Positions 23,997 to 34,176 are shown, counted from the stretch's first letter. The stretch: 64,000 bases of DNA from Nonomuraea turkmeniaca (GCF_005889735.1 NZ_VCKY01000007.1:33471-97470); one strand, 5' to 3'. Program-made: numbers and translations. The notes: a model not told the origin generated them from the sequence alone.

Positions 23997-26318
23997 TCAT
24001 CGGCTGCGGTCGCGGCGCGACATGCCGATCACGGTCGCTCCTGGAGCCAGGCGGCGACGAGGGAACCTGTGGGTCTGGTAATCGATCACAGTGGCGGAGA
24101 GGATTTGCGTGCTTCGTCCCGTCTGCTTCTTCCTCGCGGCCTCGGGCAGCCATACCGGCGTCCGCTCGTCGAGGGGATAGATCGCGACCTGCGCCTCGAC
24201 CGTCAGCGCACCGTGGGGCGGCGTGATGTCGATGTCCCAGGGCGCGCCGTCCCAGAAGAGGTCTTCCGTACGGTCGCCGACCGTCGCGGTGGCCACGTCG
24301 CCGACCAGGTCGAGGCGCAGCAGCACACGCTCGCCCGCCAGCCCGTCCGTGGGCACCGTGATCGTGTAACGGGCCGCGTGGGCGGCGAACGTGCCCGGGT
24401 CTGGCGCTGAGGCACGGCCGGGGACGGTGATCGGGCGTACTGGGGGCGGCGTGGCCTCGGCGGTCCGCACGACCTTCACAGGAACAGGTGCACAGGACGC
24501 GTTGATGTGGTGTCGCTCGAAGACGTCCCCGCTGAGGATGTCGACCGTGGCAGGACCGGTGCTGATGGCGGCGAGGTCTCCATCCTCCATCAGCACGATG
24601 TCGGCCTCGGAGATCACGAGCCGCCCGTCACCGGGCACCCAGGCGTACCGGGCATCGACGGCGTCAAGGACCAGCAGCCGCAGCCGCGCCCCTTCGGGCG
24701 TCTCGACCGTCAAGAGTTCGCGCGAGCCCGGCAGGTCCTCCAGTATCACCTCGCCGTCCCGCTCGAACACCGGATGCCCGCTCACCCGCGTGCCCGCGGG
24801 CAGGGACAGATGGCCGGGCACCCCCTCCGCCTTCGTCAGGACCAGCACCGGATCGTCACCCTCCAGCACGGTCAGCAGCCCGAGAGTGGCCCAGTTGACC
24901 GTGACGCCGTGCACGCCGAGGTGGACCGGCCAGCACACGAACGTCCCGCTGGGGATGTCGATCGGCCGGTGCGGGAACACGACGCGGGTCTCGTCGAGCT
25001 CGATGTCGAAGCGCACGCCGTGGTGGGCGGGCAGCGGCTCGTACGGCTGGTGCGTGTTGACGAAGACGAACCCCTCGCGCCCGTCCGAGCGCAGCGACCA
25101 GCGCAGCGTCGTCCGGTCGTGCACGTCGAGCGCGCCCGGGATGGTGGCGTTCATGCCCGCCAGCCGGTCGCCGAACGCGGCCAGGAAGGCGTGCTGGTTG
25201 CGCAGCAGGTGGAAGCTGTCGCGGGTCTGCAGGTGGGCACCGATCGGGGCGTGGAAGTCGTAGTTGTGGACCGGCAGGTCGTTGGGGTAGCCGGTGGCAT
25301 GGGATTCCTGCAGGCCGGGGCGGGGGTTGGCGCCTCCGGCGTACATGTAGTAGCCCTGCCAGACCGAGCCGCTGCCGAGCTTGCACAAAGCCACGGCCGC
25401 GATGTCCTCCCCCGCGGGCCACGGGCGGCGGTGGTAGGCGGTAGCCATGCCGCCGCCCAGCTCGCAGGTGGCCGCCGGGAAGTCGGGATGCTTGGTCCCC
25501 GGCACGCCCGTGCTCTTGTCGCCCGCCAGGTCCTTGCCGATGCCCGGGTCGTCCCACTGGTGGGAGAAATGGAAGTGGGTGCGGAAGGAGTCGTGCCAGC
25601 CGTCCGCGGTGTCCACCCAGAAGCCGTCGGTGTAGCCGCCGTACAGGGGGAAGACTTCGCCGACCGGGATGTCGGCGCTGCCCCAGGCGGTGGCCGTCCA
25701 CAGCGGGGCGTGCAGGCCGGACGCGCGGGCGAGCCTTTTGAGGGTGACGATGTGGTCGCGCTGGTCGTACAGCTCGTTCTCGAGCTGGATGCCGATGATC
25801 GGCCCACCGGGCCCGCACAGCCCGCCGAGCCGCCGCCCCAGATGGCCGAACCAGCGCCGCACCTCCGCCAGGTAGGCGGGGTCGTCGCTGCGGGCCGGGG
25901 CCACCCAGTCGGGCAGCCCGCCGTTGCGCACCTCACCGTGGCACCATGGCCCGATCCGGACGATTACCTCCAGGCCGGTGTCGCGGCAGAGCCGGACGAA
26001 CGCGGCCACGTCCAGATCGCCGTCGAACAGCGGTTCCCGATCCTGACGCTCCTGGTGGTGGATCCAGAACACGTAGGTGGACACGACGCTGATCCCGCCC
26101 GCCTTCATCAGTCGCAGCGCCTCCTGCCAGCGGTGCCGAGGCAGGCGGCTGTAGTGCAGCTCGCCCGTCACCGGAATCCACCGGCGGCCGTCGCGCCACA
26201 GGGAGCGGCTGGTGAGGTCGAGCCCGGGCCGCGTGTCCTCGGCGCCGGCCATGGGGGTGCGAGTCTCGGGGAGATCCCAGGGGATGTGCTTCACGGCATG
26301 GGTGGCCGGGTACGTCAT
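23997..26318 (-). CDS. Beta-galactosidase, glycoside hydrolase family 35
   Basis: A 773-residue GH35 enzyme that removes terminal beta-galactosyl residues from oligosaccharides. The TIM barrel starts at GELHYSRLPRHRW, runs through VIVRIGPWCHGEV and NGGLPDW, has the acid/base Glu in GIQLENEL and the nucleophile Glu in ATCELGGG. C-terminal beta-sandwich domains follow. There is no signal peptide, so it acts in the cytoplasm on imported oligosaccharides. ATG preceded by GAAAGG. It lies 23 bp after lacI in the same direction. With the divergent GH78 it suggests use of rhamnose- and galactose-bearing plant glycans such as rhamnogalacturonan side chains; the exact glycan is inference. Confidence 0.9.
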   Translation of the reverse strand: MTYPATHAVKHIPWDLPETRTPMAGAEDTRPGLDLTSRSLWRDGRRWIPVTGELHYSRLPRHRWQEALRLMKAGGISVVSTYVFWIHHQERQDREPLFDGDLDVAAFVRLCRDTGLEVIVRIGPWCHGEVRNGGLPDWVAPARSDDPAYLAEVRRWFGHLGRRLGGLCGPGGPIIGIQLENELYDQRDHIVTLKRLARASGLHAPLWTATAWGSADIPVGEVFPLYGGYTDGFWVDTADGWHDSFRTHFHFSHQWDDPGIGKDLAGDKSTGVPGTKHPDFPAATCELGGGMATAYHRRPWPAGEDIAAVALCKLGSGSVWQGYYMYAGGANPRPGLQESHATGYPNDLPVHNYDFHAPIGAHLQTRDSFHLLRNQHAFLAAFGDRLAGMNATIPGALDVHDRTTLRWSLRSDGREGFVFVNTHQPYEPLPAHHGVRFDIELDETRVVFPHRPIDIPSGTFVCWPVHLGVHGVTVNWATLGLLTVLEGDDPVLVLTKAEGVPGHLSLPAGTRVSGHPVFERDGEVILEDLPGSRELLTVETPEGARLRLLVLDAVDARYAWVPGDGRLVISEADIVLMEDGDLAAISTGPATVDILSGDVFERHHINASCAPVPVKVVRTAEATPPPVRPITVPGRASAPDPGTFAAHAARYTITVPTDGLAGERVLLRLDLVGDVATATVGDRTEDLFWDGAPWDIDITPPHGALTVEAQVAIYPLDERTPVWLPEAARKKQTGRSTQILSATVIDYQTHRFPRRRLAPGATVIGMSRRDRSR

Positions 26319-26341
26319 GTGAACCTTTCGAGAAGAACGAT

Positions 26342-27337
26342 TTAAGCGCTCGCGCGGCGGACCAGCCGGGTCGGTACGTCCACGGACGGCATATCGCGCC
26401 CGTCGATACGAGCCAGGATGGTCTCCACCAACGCTTCGGCGCCTCCCGGACCGGGCGCGATGGTGGTGAGCGGCGGGTGGAGCGCGGCGACCGCGGGAAT
26501 GTCGTCGAAGCCGACCACGGCCAGATCGTCCGGGATGATACGACCCAACTCGTGCAGACAACGCACGGCACCGATCGCCAGCACGTCGGCAGCGACGAAC
26601 AGCCCGTCCACCTCCGGAAAGCGTTCCAGCAGGTCACGGCAGGCAGCGTAACCGTCGGCCTGGGTGAAGGCGCCGGCTACGGCTACCCGGTCGGGGCCGT
26701 CGAGCAGGCCACGGGCGGCGTCCAGTCGAGCCCGGGCACCGGCCGAGACGAGAGGGCCCGCGATGACTCCGATGCGCTCGCGCCCGAGGCCGAGCAGGTG
26801 CTCCACGGCCTGCGTCGCGCCCATCCGATCGTCCACGGTCACGTGGGGAAGGCCGGGCCGGGGCTCGTCGAACAGCCGTCCGGCCGTGACGAGGGGCACG
26901 TCCCCCTCGGTGAGCAGCGGAATGAGCGGATCGTCGGGATCGGCGCTCATCAGGATGGCGCCGTCCACGTGCCGTGCCTGCGCGTGCCGTACGACGTGGG
27001 CACGCTGCTCGTCCTGGTCGGCGAACATGAGCACCGCGCTCTTGCCCCGCACGGTCAGCTGCTTGGTCACTTCCTCCAGCCTGGTGGTGAAGACCGTGTT
27101 TTCGGCCAGCACGCCGATCGGCTCCGACAGCACGCAGGCCACACAGTTGGAGCGGGCGAAGGCGAGGTTCTGGGCGCTCCTGTTGGGCACGAACCCGAGC
27201 CGCTCGATCGCGGCCAGCACCGCAGCACGGGCGGGCGGGCTGACCCAGTTGTGGCCGTTGATGACGCGGGAGACCGTTCCCTTGGACACTCCCGCGGCCT
27301 CGGCGACGTCGTTGATCGTCGGGCGGTTATGGGCCAT
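26342..27337 (-). CDS. LacI-family transcriptional regulator
   Basis: 331 residues: N-terminal LacI helix-turn-helix (TINDVAEAAGVSKGTVSRVING) with the hinge helix after GFVPNRSAQNLA, then a periplasmic-binding-protein-like sensor domain ending with the usual dimer-face VGFDDIP and LTTIAPG. It presumably represses the glycan genes around it and responds to a sugar. It sits 25 bp downstream of the ATPase gene and 23 bp before GH35, so it is within the unit it controls. A candidate operator, TAACCGGTTA, lies in the divergent promoter region near 30525. Confidence 0.9.
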   Translation of the reverse strand: MAHNRPTINDVAEAAGVSKGTVSRVINGHNWVSPPARAAVLAAIERLGFVPNRSAQNLAFARSNCVACVLSEPIGVLAENTVFTTRLEEVTKQLTVRGKSAVLMFADQDEQRAHVVRHAQARHVDGAILMSADPDDPLIPLLTEGDVPLVTAGRLFDEPRPGLPHVTVDDRMGATQAVEHLLGLGRERIGVIAGPLVSAGARARLDAARGLLDGPDRVAVAGAFTQADGYAACRDLLERFPEVDGLFVAADVLAIGAVRCLHELGRIIPDDLAVVGFDDIPAVAALHPPLTTIAPGPGGAEALVETILARIDGRDMPSVDVPTRLVRRASA

Positions 27338-27362
27338 GATCCCATTCTCTCATTCGTGTCCG

Positions 27363-29015
27363 TCACGAGGTGTAGTGGCGGGGGTCGGGCACCGGGACGG
27401 CGTCGAGCAGGACTCGTGTGTAGTCTTCCCGCGGTTCTCCGAACAGGGCGGCCGTGGTGTTGAGCTCGACGAGTCTGCCATGTCGCATGACGACGACCCG
27501 GTCGCAGATCGCCTCGACGACGGACAGGTCATGCGAGATGAACAGATAGGTCAGCCCCAGCTCGGCCTGTAGTCGCTGGAGTAGTTCGAGGATCTGGGTG
27601 CGTACCGACACGTCCAGGGCTGAGACGGCCTCATCGGCGATGACCAGCCGTGGCTGGGTGATCAGCGCGCGGGCGATGTTGACCCGCTGGCGCTGGCCCC
27701 CGGAGAAGGCGTGCGGGTAGCGGCTCATGTGGTCGGGGCGCAGCCCCACCATCTCCAGTGCCCAAGCCACTCGTTCCTTCATTTCCCCGCCTTTGGCCAG
27801 GCCGTTGACGCGCAGCGGGTCGGCAATGACGTCCAGGAGGGTCATGCGGGGATTGAGCGAGGTGTACGGGTCCTGAAAGATCATGCGGACCTGTGTGCGG
27901 AGTTTCTTCAGCTCGCGCCTGCCCAGCGCTGAGACGTCGTGTTCGGCACCGTCGGCGTCCCAGTAGGCGATGTCGCCCGAGGTGGGTTTCTGCGCGGCCG
28001 CCAGGCAGCGCCCCGTGGTGGTCTTGCCCGATCCGGACTCCCCGACGAGGCCGAGCGTCTCACCGGCGTAGATGTCGAAGCTCACACCGCGCACGGCTTG
28101 GATGGAGCCGTCGAAGGTGACATGCAGGTCGTCGATGGCGGCGATCCTGGGCGGCGCCTGGTCCTCGGGGGTACGGGCCGTCACGATCGCCGCGTCTGGC
28201 GGGCGGGCCTTCCACACGCCGGGACGAGAGCCGAGCAGGTGCTTGGTGTAGTCGTGTCGCGGGTCGTGGAAGATCTGGTCCACCTCGCCGTGCTCGACGA
28301 CGACCCCGTCACGCATCACGGCGACGGTGTCGGCCACTCGCGCCACCACTCCGAGGTCGTGGGTGATGAACAGCATGGACAGGTCGTCCGCGGCCTTGAG
28401 CTCGTCGAGCAGGTCGAGGATCTTGGCCTGCGTGGTGACGTCGAGCGCGGTCGTGGGCTCGTCCGCGATCAGCAGTCGCGGTTCGCAGGCCAGGGCGATC
28501 GCCGTCATGACGCGCTGGCACATGCCGCCCGAGAGCTGGAACGGGTAGCTCGTCATCCGGGCACGGGGCTGTGCGATGCCCACCTTCTCGAGTAGGAGCA
28601 CGCCGCGTTCCCACGCTTGTGCCTTGTCCAGGCCGAGGTGGATCCGCAGCACCTCCACCAGATGACTGCCCACGGTGTGCATGGGGGACAGCGACGCCAT
28701 CGGCTCCTGGAAGATCATTGAGATCTGCCGGCCGCGGATGGCCCGGATGCGTGCACTGCGCGGATCCAGCGACAGCAGGTCGACGCTGTCGCCATCTGGG
28801 TCGGGGGTGAACAGCGCTGTGCCGTGCTCGATGTGGCCGCCCGGGTCCAGGATCTGCAGCAGCGAGCGCGCCGTGACGCTTTTGCCGCTGCCCGACTCGC
28901 CCACGATCGCCAAGGTGGTGCCGCGCGGCAGGTCGAAGCTCACGTCGTTCACGGCCTTGACCACGGTGTCGTGGTTGCGGAAGCAGGTACGCAGGTTCTC
29001 AACCTTGAGGATCAT
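27363..29015 (-). CDS. Fused Dpp/Opp-type ABC transporter ATPase (DppD-DppF)
   Basis: 550 residues with two ABC ATPase domains. The first has [18 protein letters not shown] and [12 protein letters not shown]. The second (from about 275) has [18 protein letters not shown] and [12 protein letters not shown]. This is the double ATPase that powers oligopeptide-type importers, which in glycan loci often carry oligosaccharides. ATG behind GGAAGGA. The gene looks intact, but its permease and binding-protein partners just upstream are destroyed by a deletion. It is now an orphan unless it serves permeases elsewhere. Confidence 0.88.
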   Translation of the reverse strand: MILKVENLRTCFRNHDTVVKAVNDVSFDLPRGTTLAIVGESGSGKSVTARSLLQILDPGGHIEHGTALFTPDPDGDSVDLLSLDPRSARIRAIRGRQISMIFQEPMASLSPMHTVGSHLVEVLRIHLGLDKAQAWERGVLLLEKVGIAQPRARMTSYPFQLSGGMCQRVMTAIALACEPRLLIADEPTTALDVTTQAKILDLLDELKAADDLSMLFITHDLGVVARVADTVAVMRDGVVVEHGEVDQIFHDPRHDYTKHLLGSRPGVWKARPPDAAIVTARTPEDQAPPRIAAIDDLHVTFDGSIQAVRGVSFDIYAGETLGLVGESGSGKTTTGRCLAAAQKPTSGDIAYWDADGAEHDVSALGRRELKKLRTQVRMIFQDPYTSLNPRMTLLDVIADPLRVNGLAKGGEMKERVAWALEMVGLRPDHMSRYPHAFSGGQRQRVNIARALITQPRLVIADEAVSALDVSVRTQILELLQRLQAELGLTYLFISHDLSVVEAICDRVVVMRHGRLVELNTTAALFGEPREDYTRVLLDAVPVPDPRHYTS

Positions 29016-29029
29016 GCCGGTCCTTCCCG

Positions 29030-29430
29030 TCAACGGCTGTAGGGGTCGGCGGCGTCGCGGAGCCCGTCGCCGAGGAAGTTCAGGGCGAGGACGACGACGA
29101 TGACGGCCAGGCCAGGCAGCAGCAGCCATGGCGCCGTCGTGACGGCTCGCAGGTTCTGCGACTCCTGCAACAACACGCCCCAGCTCACGTCGGGGGCCTG
29201 GATGCCCAGTCCGAGGAAGGACAGCGCGGTCTCGGCAAGGATCATCCCGGGGATCGACAGGGTCAGTGAGGCGATGAGGTGGCTGCTCATGGAGGGCAGC
29301 AGATGGCGGCGGATGATCCGGGCTGCCGACGATCCGTCCAGCCGGGCGGCGGTGACGTACTGCTCCTCGCGCAGGGCCAGGAAGCGGCCCCGTACCACCC
29401 TGGCAAGGTCCGTCCAGCCGATGACCGCCG
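29030..29430 (-). pseudogene. C-terminal remnant of DppC/OppC-type permease
   Basis: The surviving ~130 residues begin near VIGWTDLARVVRG and carry the conserved EAA-type coupling loop (YVTAARLDGSSAARII) and the last helices (LLLPGLAVIVVVLALNFLGDGL). The first ~180 residues are gone. At its 5' end the sequence runs directly into the middle of the binding-protein gene, out of frame. The entire DppB-type permease that should lie between is missing as well. Confidence 0.82.
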
Positions 29431-30449
29431 TTGGCCACCTGTACCGCCATCAGCTCGGCGTCCCCGATGACCTCCAGCGACACCCGGTCCAGATAGGGAA
29501 GCTGCCGCCCTTCCGGGTCGGTCTTCCAGTAGTACGGATTGCGCTCCAGCACCAGACGTGATCCCTGCCCGATCGGGTCTTTGACCACCCAGCACGCCAC
29601 CGTCGGCAGTTCGGTGCTCTGCCAGCGCGGCAGATCCCAGTAGCCGCGGCCGACCTTGGAGTAGAAGTAGTCGCCCCAGGTGGAGAACCCTGCCTCGGCT
29701 GCCTTCCGCTCCACGTCAGGGTTGTGGTCCTTGTGAAAAGCGGCCAGGTAGTGCTTCGGGTAGAGCGTGAGGATGTAGCCGTTCGGCGAGGCGAGCCTGG
29801 CCAGGAAGAAGCCGTTCGGGGCGGCGAACCTGAAGGTGAACGTGTGATCGTCCACCTTGGCGATCTCGCCCGCCTCGCCGGCCACCATGAATTCGGGTGA
29901 GGGGGTTCCGCCGAGGTCCTTGTGGCTCATCACCTCGTCGTAAGCGAAGACGATGTCCTCGGCGGTCAGCGGGGCGCCGTCGGACCAGCGCACGCCCTTG
30001 CGCAGGCGGAACGTGAACAGGCGGCCGTCCTCGCCGATCTCGACCGACTCGGCGATGTTCGGCGTGGGTGTGGTGAATGCCTCGTCCCAGTTGAGCAGGG
30101 CGTCCGTGGCCGCATACGTATATGCCTGGTAGATGGAGATCGCGCCCAGCATCCCGCTTCTCCATGTGCCGCCATAGTCCCCCGGGCGCTCTTTCGGCGT
30201 GATGACCAGTGGCTTTTCCGGCAGTCTCTGCGGCAGAGGCGGCAATGCGCCCGCTTTGACGCGGGCGGCGAGCATGGGTGCTTCCTTCTGGCCCGGCCCG
30301 ATCGCTGCCGGCCTCTCCGCGGTACGCGGCTCGATCGCGAAGAAGCCGCAGCCGCCGGTCAGCCCGGCAGCTCCTGTAAGGGTCCCCGCCAGCAGAAAGG
30401 ACCGCCGGCTGACCGGGTCACGGAGGGATTTGCGATGCGTCATCGTCAC
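29431..30449 (-). pseudogene. N-terminal half of an Opp-type extracellular solute-binding lipoprotein, truncated
   Basis: A family 5 solute-binding protein start: twin-arginine signal (SRRSFLLAGTLTG) with lipobox LTGGC, then the typical GVRWSDGAPLTAEDIVFAYDEV block. Homology continues to about residue 340 (LMAVQVANGG, where the family goes on for another ~270 residues) and then breaks at about 29430, where the frame enters permease DNA in the wrong phase. By chance the frame stays open into the ATPase gene, giving a 1028-codon open frame that is not a real protein. Start at 30449 (GTG) or 30443 (ATG), both with GGAG near. Confidence 0.82.
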
Positions 30450-30520
30450 GCTCCAGACGCACGAAGGTCAGGCCACACGCGTAGACAGCGCAGGCGTTAA
30501 ATCGTTACAATCGCGGACTC

Positions 30521-30530
30521 TAACCGGTTA
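30521..30530. promoter_or_regulatory. Candidate LacI-family operator
   Basis: TAACCGGTTA is a perfect 10-bp palindrome with a central CG, extended to TCTAACCGGTTACA with one mismatch. It lies in the 161-bp region between the divergent transporter and GH78 starts. Central-CG palindromes of this size are typical LacI-family sites. Confidence 0.5.
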
Positions 30531-30610
30531 CAGCCATGTGTCGCAATACACACTTTTCGCCGTCCGTTTCGCTTCAGTACCGGCCCCAGCCAGGGTAGGA
30601 GTGGCCTCGC

Positions 30611-32827
30611 ATGACCCCCGATGGGCAGATTTCCCCAGCTCAGCGCGATATCGCACCAGCGGTGTGGATCACTCATCCCGATTGGGTGACACCCGGCCCG
30701 AATATCTTCCGGGCGCCGGTGCTGATGAGGGCGTTCGACGTCCACGGGCCGGTACGCAGCGCACGGCTGCTCATCACCGGACTCGGAGTGTGGACGGCGA
30801 CGCTCGATGGCCGACCGCTCAGTGACGCGGAGCTCGAGCCCGGCGTCACCGAGTTCCGCATCCGCGTCGCGGCGACCACGCTCGATCTCACCGGCCGGCT
30901 CAGCCCCGGCCGGCACCATCTGCTCGTCGAGCTCGGCGAGGGCAGCGCCCACGTCCGCGACGTTCCTGGCAGGTACACCAAGTTCACCGCGTCCCGCCAC
31001 GCACCACGGCTGCTGGCCCGGCTCGATGTCGACTACGCCGACGGCACCTTCGAGACGATCCGCTCGGATTGCTCGTGGCGTGCCGCCCTTGGCCCGACCC
31101 TGTTCACGCACTGGTACGGCGGCGAGGAGCACGACGCCCGAGCGGGGAGGACCTCCTGGGTCGACGCGGTCGAGCTGGACGATCCAGGGCCGGACCTATG
31201 GACGCGCGCGGCCCCGCCGGTCAAAGTCGTCACGACCCTGTCCGGCGTCACCCGCACACCCACCCCGGACGGCTTCGTCTGCGACTTCGGCGTCAACCAC
31301 GCCGGGCGGCCTCTGCTCACCGTCAGCCCCCGCGTGCCGTCCGGCACCCGCATCGAGTTGTGGCCCGCCGAGCACATCGACTCCGGCGGACGCGCCGACC
31401 AGAGCTCATCGGGCGGCCCGGTGTTCGACACCTGCGTCACCGCAGGCGGCGCCGAGCAGTGGCATCCTCGTTTCTGCTATCACGGCTACCGCTACGTCGA
31501 AGTCAAGGTCCCCGGCGGTTACGCCGACGCGATCGACCTGCGCTCCCAGCAGCTGATGACGGCCGACCGGCGTACCGGCCGCTTCTCCTGCACGGATCCC
31601 ACCTTGCAGGCGATCTACGACCTGACCGATCGAGCCGTTCAATCCAACCTCATGAGCGTCCCCACCGATTGCCCGCACCGCGAGAAGCTCGGCTGGCTGG
31701 AGCAGACCCACCTGGTCTTCGGCCCCGTCTCCCACCTCTACGACGTCAGGGATCATTTCGCCGACCTGATCATCCACATGATCGACGCGCAGACGGCCGA
31801 GGGCCTGATCCCGAGCATCGCCCCCGAGTTGGTCGTCTTCGAAGGCGGCTTCCGCCACGACGTGAACTGGGGAAGCGCCATCTGGCGGCTGCCGGAGCAA
31901 CTGTGGCGCGTCTTTGGAGACCTCGATCCCGCCCGCCGCGCCTGGACCGCCGCCCTGCGCTACCTCAACTATGTGACCTCGCAGGCAAGGGACGGCCTGC
32001 TCCACGACGGACTGGCCGACTGGATCACACTGGACGAGTCCACTCCAGCGCCGCTCGTGCACGGCCACGGGCACCTCGCCATGCTGGCGTCCGCCGCCAC
32101 CCTGGCCGCCGCTCTCGGCAAAGATCCCGCCCGCTTCCTGCTCGCCGCAGACCAGGTACGACAACACCTCCAGGCGCGATACGCCCCCGATCCCACCCGG
32201 ATCGGCAGTGGCTCCCAAGCCTCCCTGGCCCTGGCACTCGACGCCGGCCTTGTCGCGGACCGGCACCGCCAGCAGGTGACCGAACAGCTCGCCCGCCTCG
32301 TCGAGCACGGCAACCACGCCGTCACGTCCGGCGAGATCGGCCTGCCCGCTCTCTTCCGGGTGCTCGGCGCGGCCGGACACCATGACATCCTCCACCGGCT
32401 GGTCACCCAGGCCCACAGCCCTGGCTACGGCGCCATGATCCGCAGCGGCGACACGGCACTCGCCGAATCCTGGCAGAACAGGCCAGGCCAAGCCTCCGCC
32501 AACCACTTCATGCTCGGCTACGTGGCCACCTGGTTGACCGAGGACATCGCCGGCCTCAAACAAGCCACCGACTCTGTCGGATGGCGACGCGCGGTGGTCG
32601 CTCTCCACGGCCTCGATCTCGCGGACGCCGCCGAGGTCTCCTACGACATCCCGGCGGGAACCTACCTCCTCCGCTGGGAACGCCATCACCGCGGGGCCGA
32701 GATCACCGTGCGCGTCCCAGAACACGGCCAGGTGTCCTTCGACTGCCCTGCCGGCTACACCTTGACGAGTCCCGCCTTCATGACGCTCCCGCCGGGAGAG
32801 CACCATCTCCGAGTGGCCAAGAGGTAG
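30611..32827 (+). CDS. Alpha-L-rhamnosidase-like glycoside hydrolase family 78
   Basis: 738 residues without a signal peptide. An N-terminal beta-sandwich (residues 15-320) precedes an (alpha/alpha)6-barrel domain opening at RRTGRFSCTDPTLQAIYDLT, with the family hallmark TDCPHREKLGWLEQ. The family usually has DERxGWxGD here, so the catalytic pattern is of the divergent REKLGW type. HFMLGYVATWL and a C-terminal beta-domain follow. The enzyme would cleave terminal alpha-rhamnosyl units inside the cell after import. The gene is divergent from the damaged transporter and shares the region holding the candidate LacI site. TAGGAG lies upstream of the ATG. Confidence 0.85.
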   Translation: MTPDGQISPAQRDIAPAVWITHPDWVTPGPNIFRAPVLMRAFDVHGPVRSARLLITGLGVWTATLDGRPLSDAELEPGVTEFRIRVAATTLDLTGRLSPGRHHLLVELGEGSAHVRDVPGRYTKFTASRHAPRLLARLDVDYADGTFETIRSDCSWRAALGPTLFTHWYGGEEHDARAGRTSWVDAVELDDPGPDLWTRAAPPVKVVTTLSGVTRTPTPDGFVCDFGVNHAGRPLLTVSPRVPSGTRIELWPAEHIDSGGRADQSSSGGPVFDTCVTAGGAEQWHPRFCYHGYRYVEVKVPGGYADAIDLRSQQLMTADRRTGRFSCTDPTLQAIYDLTDRAVQSNLMSVPTDCPHREKLGWLEQTHLVFGPVSHLYDVRDHFADLIIHMIDAQTAEGLIPSIAPELVVFEGGFRHDVNWGSAIWRLPEQLWRVFGDLDPARRAWTAALRYLNYVTSQARDGLLHDGLADWITLDESTPAPLVHGHGHLAMLASAATLAAALGKDPARFLLAADQVRQHLQARYAPDPTRIGSGSQASLALALDAGLVADRHRQQVTEQLARLVEHGNHAVTSGEIGLPALFRVLGAAGHHDILHRLVTQAHSPGYGAMIRSGDTALAESWQNRPGQASANHFMLGYVATWLTEDIAGLKQATDSVGWRRAVVALHGLDLADAAEVSYDIPAGTYLLRWERHHRGAEITVRVPEHGQVSFDCPAGYTLTSPAFMTLPPGEHHLRVAKR

Positions 32828-33073
32828 TCGTTCTTGTACCTCTGTGCACCGTCGCCAGGTCATGTTGGAGGCGCTCGCTCCAAACGCCCGAGGAACTCGT
32901 ATGTGTCAACACTCGATCTCACCGGGTTGCCGCTGACCGCGCTGCGCATCAGAAGTCCTCCTCGGTAATGGGTTCGACAGTGCGACCGCTACATCGTCTA
33001 CGGCCTCACCGGCGGGGCAGAGAAGGGTTAAGACACGACCACTGCTCGACACAACGCACCCCTCGGGGGCAAC

Positions 33074-33117
33074 AAAGGCCTGGACCGGGCGAGCCTCCCT
33101 CCGCCGGTCCGGGCCTT
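33074..33117. terminator. Bidirectional terminator hairpin
   Basis: Arms AAAGGCCTGGACCGGG and CCGGTCCGGGCCTTT form a long GC-rich stem around a loop of about 14 bases, ending in TTT on one strand and, by symmetry, on the other. It sits between the convergent GH78 gene and the gene at 33130. The preceding 32828-33073 stretch holds nothing recognisable. Confidence 0.75.
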
Positions 33118-33129
33118 TCCCGCGCAGGG

Positions 33130-33585
33130 TCATTCGGGGCCTTGGGCGGGAATCCCCTCGATCCTTCCCCGGTACGGGTGCGGGCGTTTCCAGTACTCCT
33201 CCCACCAGAGCAGTGCCGCCAGGTGCCATGGCAGTTCGGGGCGGTACGACCGGATCACATCGGGGTTCTCGGGGAGCGTGAGCAGGAACCGCCAGTACTC
33301 CTCGACCGCGCTTTTGACCGTGGGCATCGGGCACGAGGTGGGCGGGGGGCCGCCAATGTGGGCGAAGACTGCGGCGAGATTCGACATGCTCACCTCGTAG
33401 TCGTTGCCGTCGTAGCCGGCCGTCTGGCTGCGACCGGACAGCACGTCGTCGACGCGGGCGAGCGCGTCGAGGCAGCAGTCGAAGGAGAATCCCATGTCGA
33501 AGCTCAGCCACAGGCCGAGATCGACGAGCTCCGGGTCTTCCGTTCGGAACTTGATCGACCGGTCGGAGTCTTGATAGAAGTGCAC
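33130..33585 (-). CDS. Hypothetical protein, possibly immunity-like
   Basis: 151 residues, acidic and aromatic-rich, no membrane helix or signal. Family not recognised. The middle reads DLGLWLSFDMGFSFDCCL and the C-terminal part has SAVEEYWRFLLTLPENPDVI. The GTG at 33585 is preferred over an ATG at 33609 because AAGGGAG lies five bases before it and the shorter start does not overlap the divergent gene. Its neighbour is a SMI1/KNR4-type gene, and both kinds occur among contact-toxin immunity genes, so an immunity role is possible but only by association. Confidence 0.55.
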   Translation of the reverse strand: MHFYQDSDRSIKFRTEDPELVDLGLWLSFDMGFSFDCCLDALARVDDVLSGRSQTAGYDGNDYEVSMSNLAAVFAHIGGPPPTSCPMPTVKSAVEEYWRFLLTLPENPDVIRSYRPELPWHLAALLWWEEYWKRPHPYRGRIEGIPAQGPE

Positions 33586-33595
33586 TGGAACTCCC

Positions 33596-34176
33596 TTGTG
33601 CTCAAACATTGGCGTCGATTTTCTCGAGTCATGGCTGAAGACGCACGCCCCCCGGAGCCACCGCACGCTCGGCAAGCCGGGAAGGGCGGCGGACATCGCG
33701 GCGCGGAGGCTGAGATGGGCCTGCGCTTCCCCGACGACCTGCGCGCGTCGCTGCTGCGGCACGACGGCTCCATCTACCTCGACGACACCTGGGCCTTCGG
33801 GTTCCTGGGCAACTCGAACGCGAGCGTCGCGGAGATCCTCCACGACTGGCGGGGCCCGTGCGAGATCGACTGCGAGAACGAGGGCGACGGGGACGACACG
33901 AACGCGCGCACGGAATGGTGGGTCGGGCGCATGCTGGCCGTCGGCGCCGACGGCATGGGAGACCATCTCGTGGACGATTCGGCGCAGAGTGATGTCGGCA
34001 CGACCGACCACGAGGGCAGCATGAGTTTCAGGCCCGGCGGAGTCCGTATCCGTTCGTTCCACGCCCTGCTGAAAGCCACCGCCGACGCCATGGAGAACGG
34101 CACGTCCATCGGCTACGGGAAGCCCAGGGCGGTCGCCGGAGAAGTGCAGTGGGACGTCCTCGATCTCGGCCCCTGA
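33596..34176 (+). pseudogene. SMI1/KNR4-family protein, frameshifted
   Basis: The first ~35 residues (VDFLESWLKTHAPRSHRTLG ... ADIAA) are in one frame. The rest (MGLRFPDDLRASLLRHDGS, FGFLGNSNASVAEILHDW, to VLDLGP) is in another. The switch is near 33705 in a GCG-rich run, where adding one base would restore a continuous SMI1/KNR4 domain. Such proteins bind or neutralise partners in polymorphic-toxin systems. Either the gene is decaying or the run is misread; the conserved sequence on both sides suggests a recent event. Start is probably TTG 33596. Confidence 0.7.

Noticed and set aside
27363..30449. A single 1028-residue transporter protein
   Set aside because: The middle (about 29030-29430) is permease DNA read in the wrong frame. 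The long open frame is a by-product of a deletion in GC-rich DNA.
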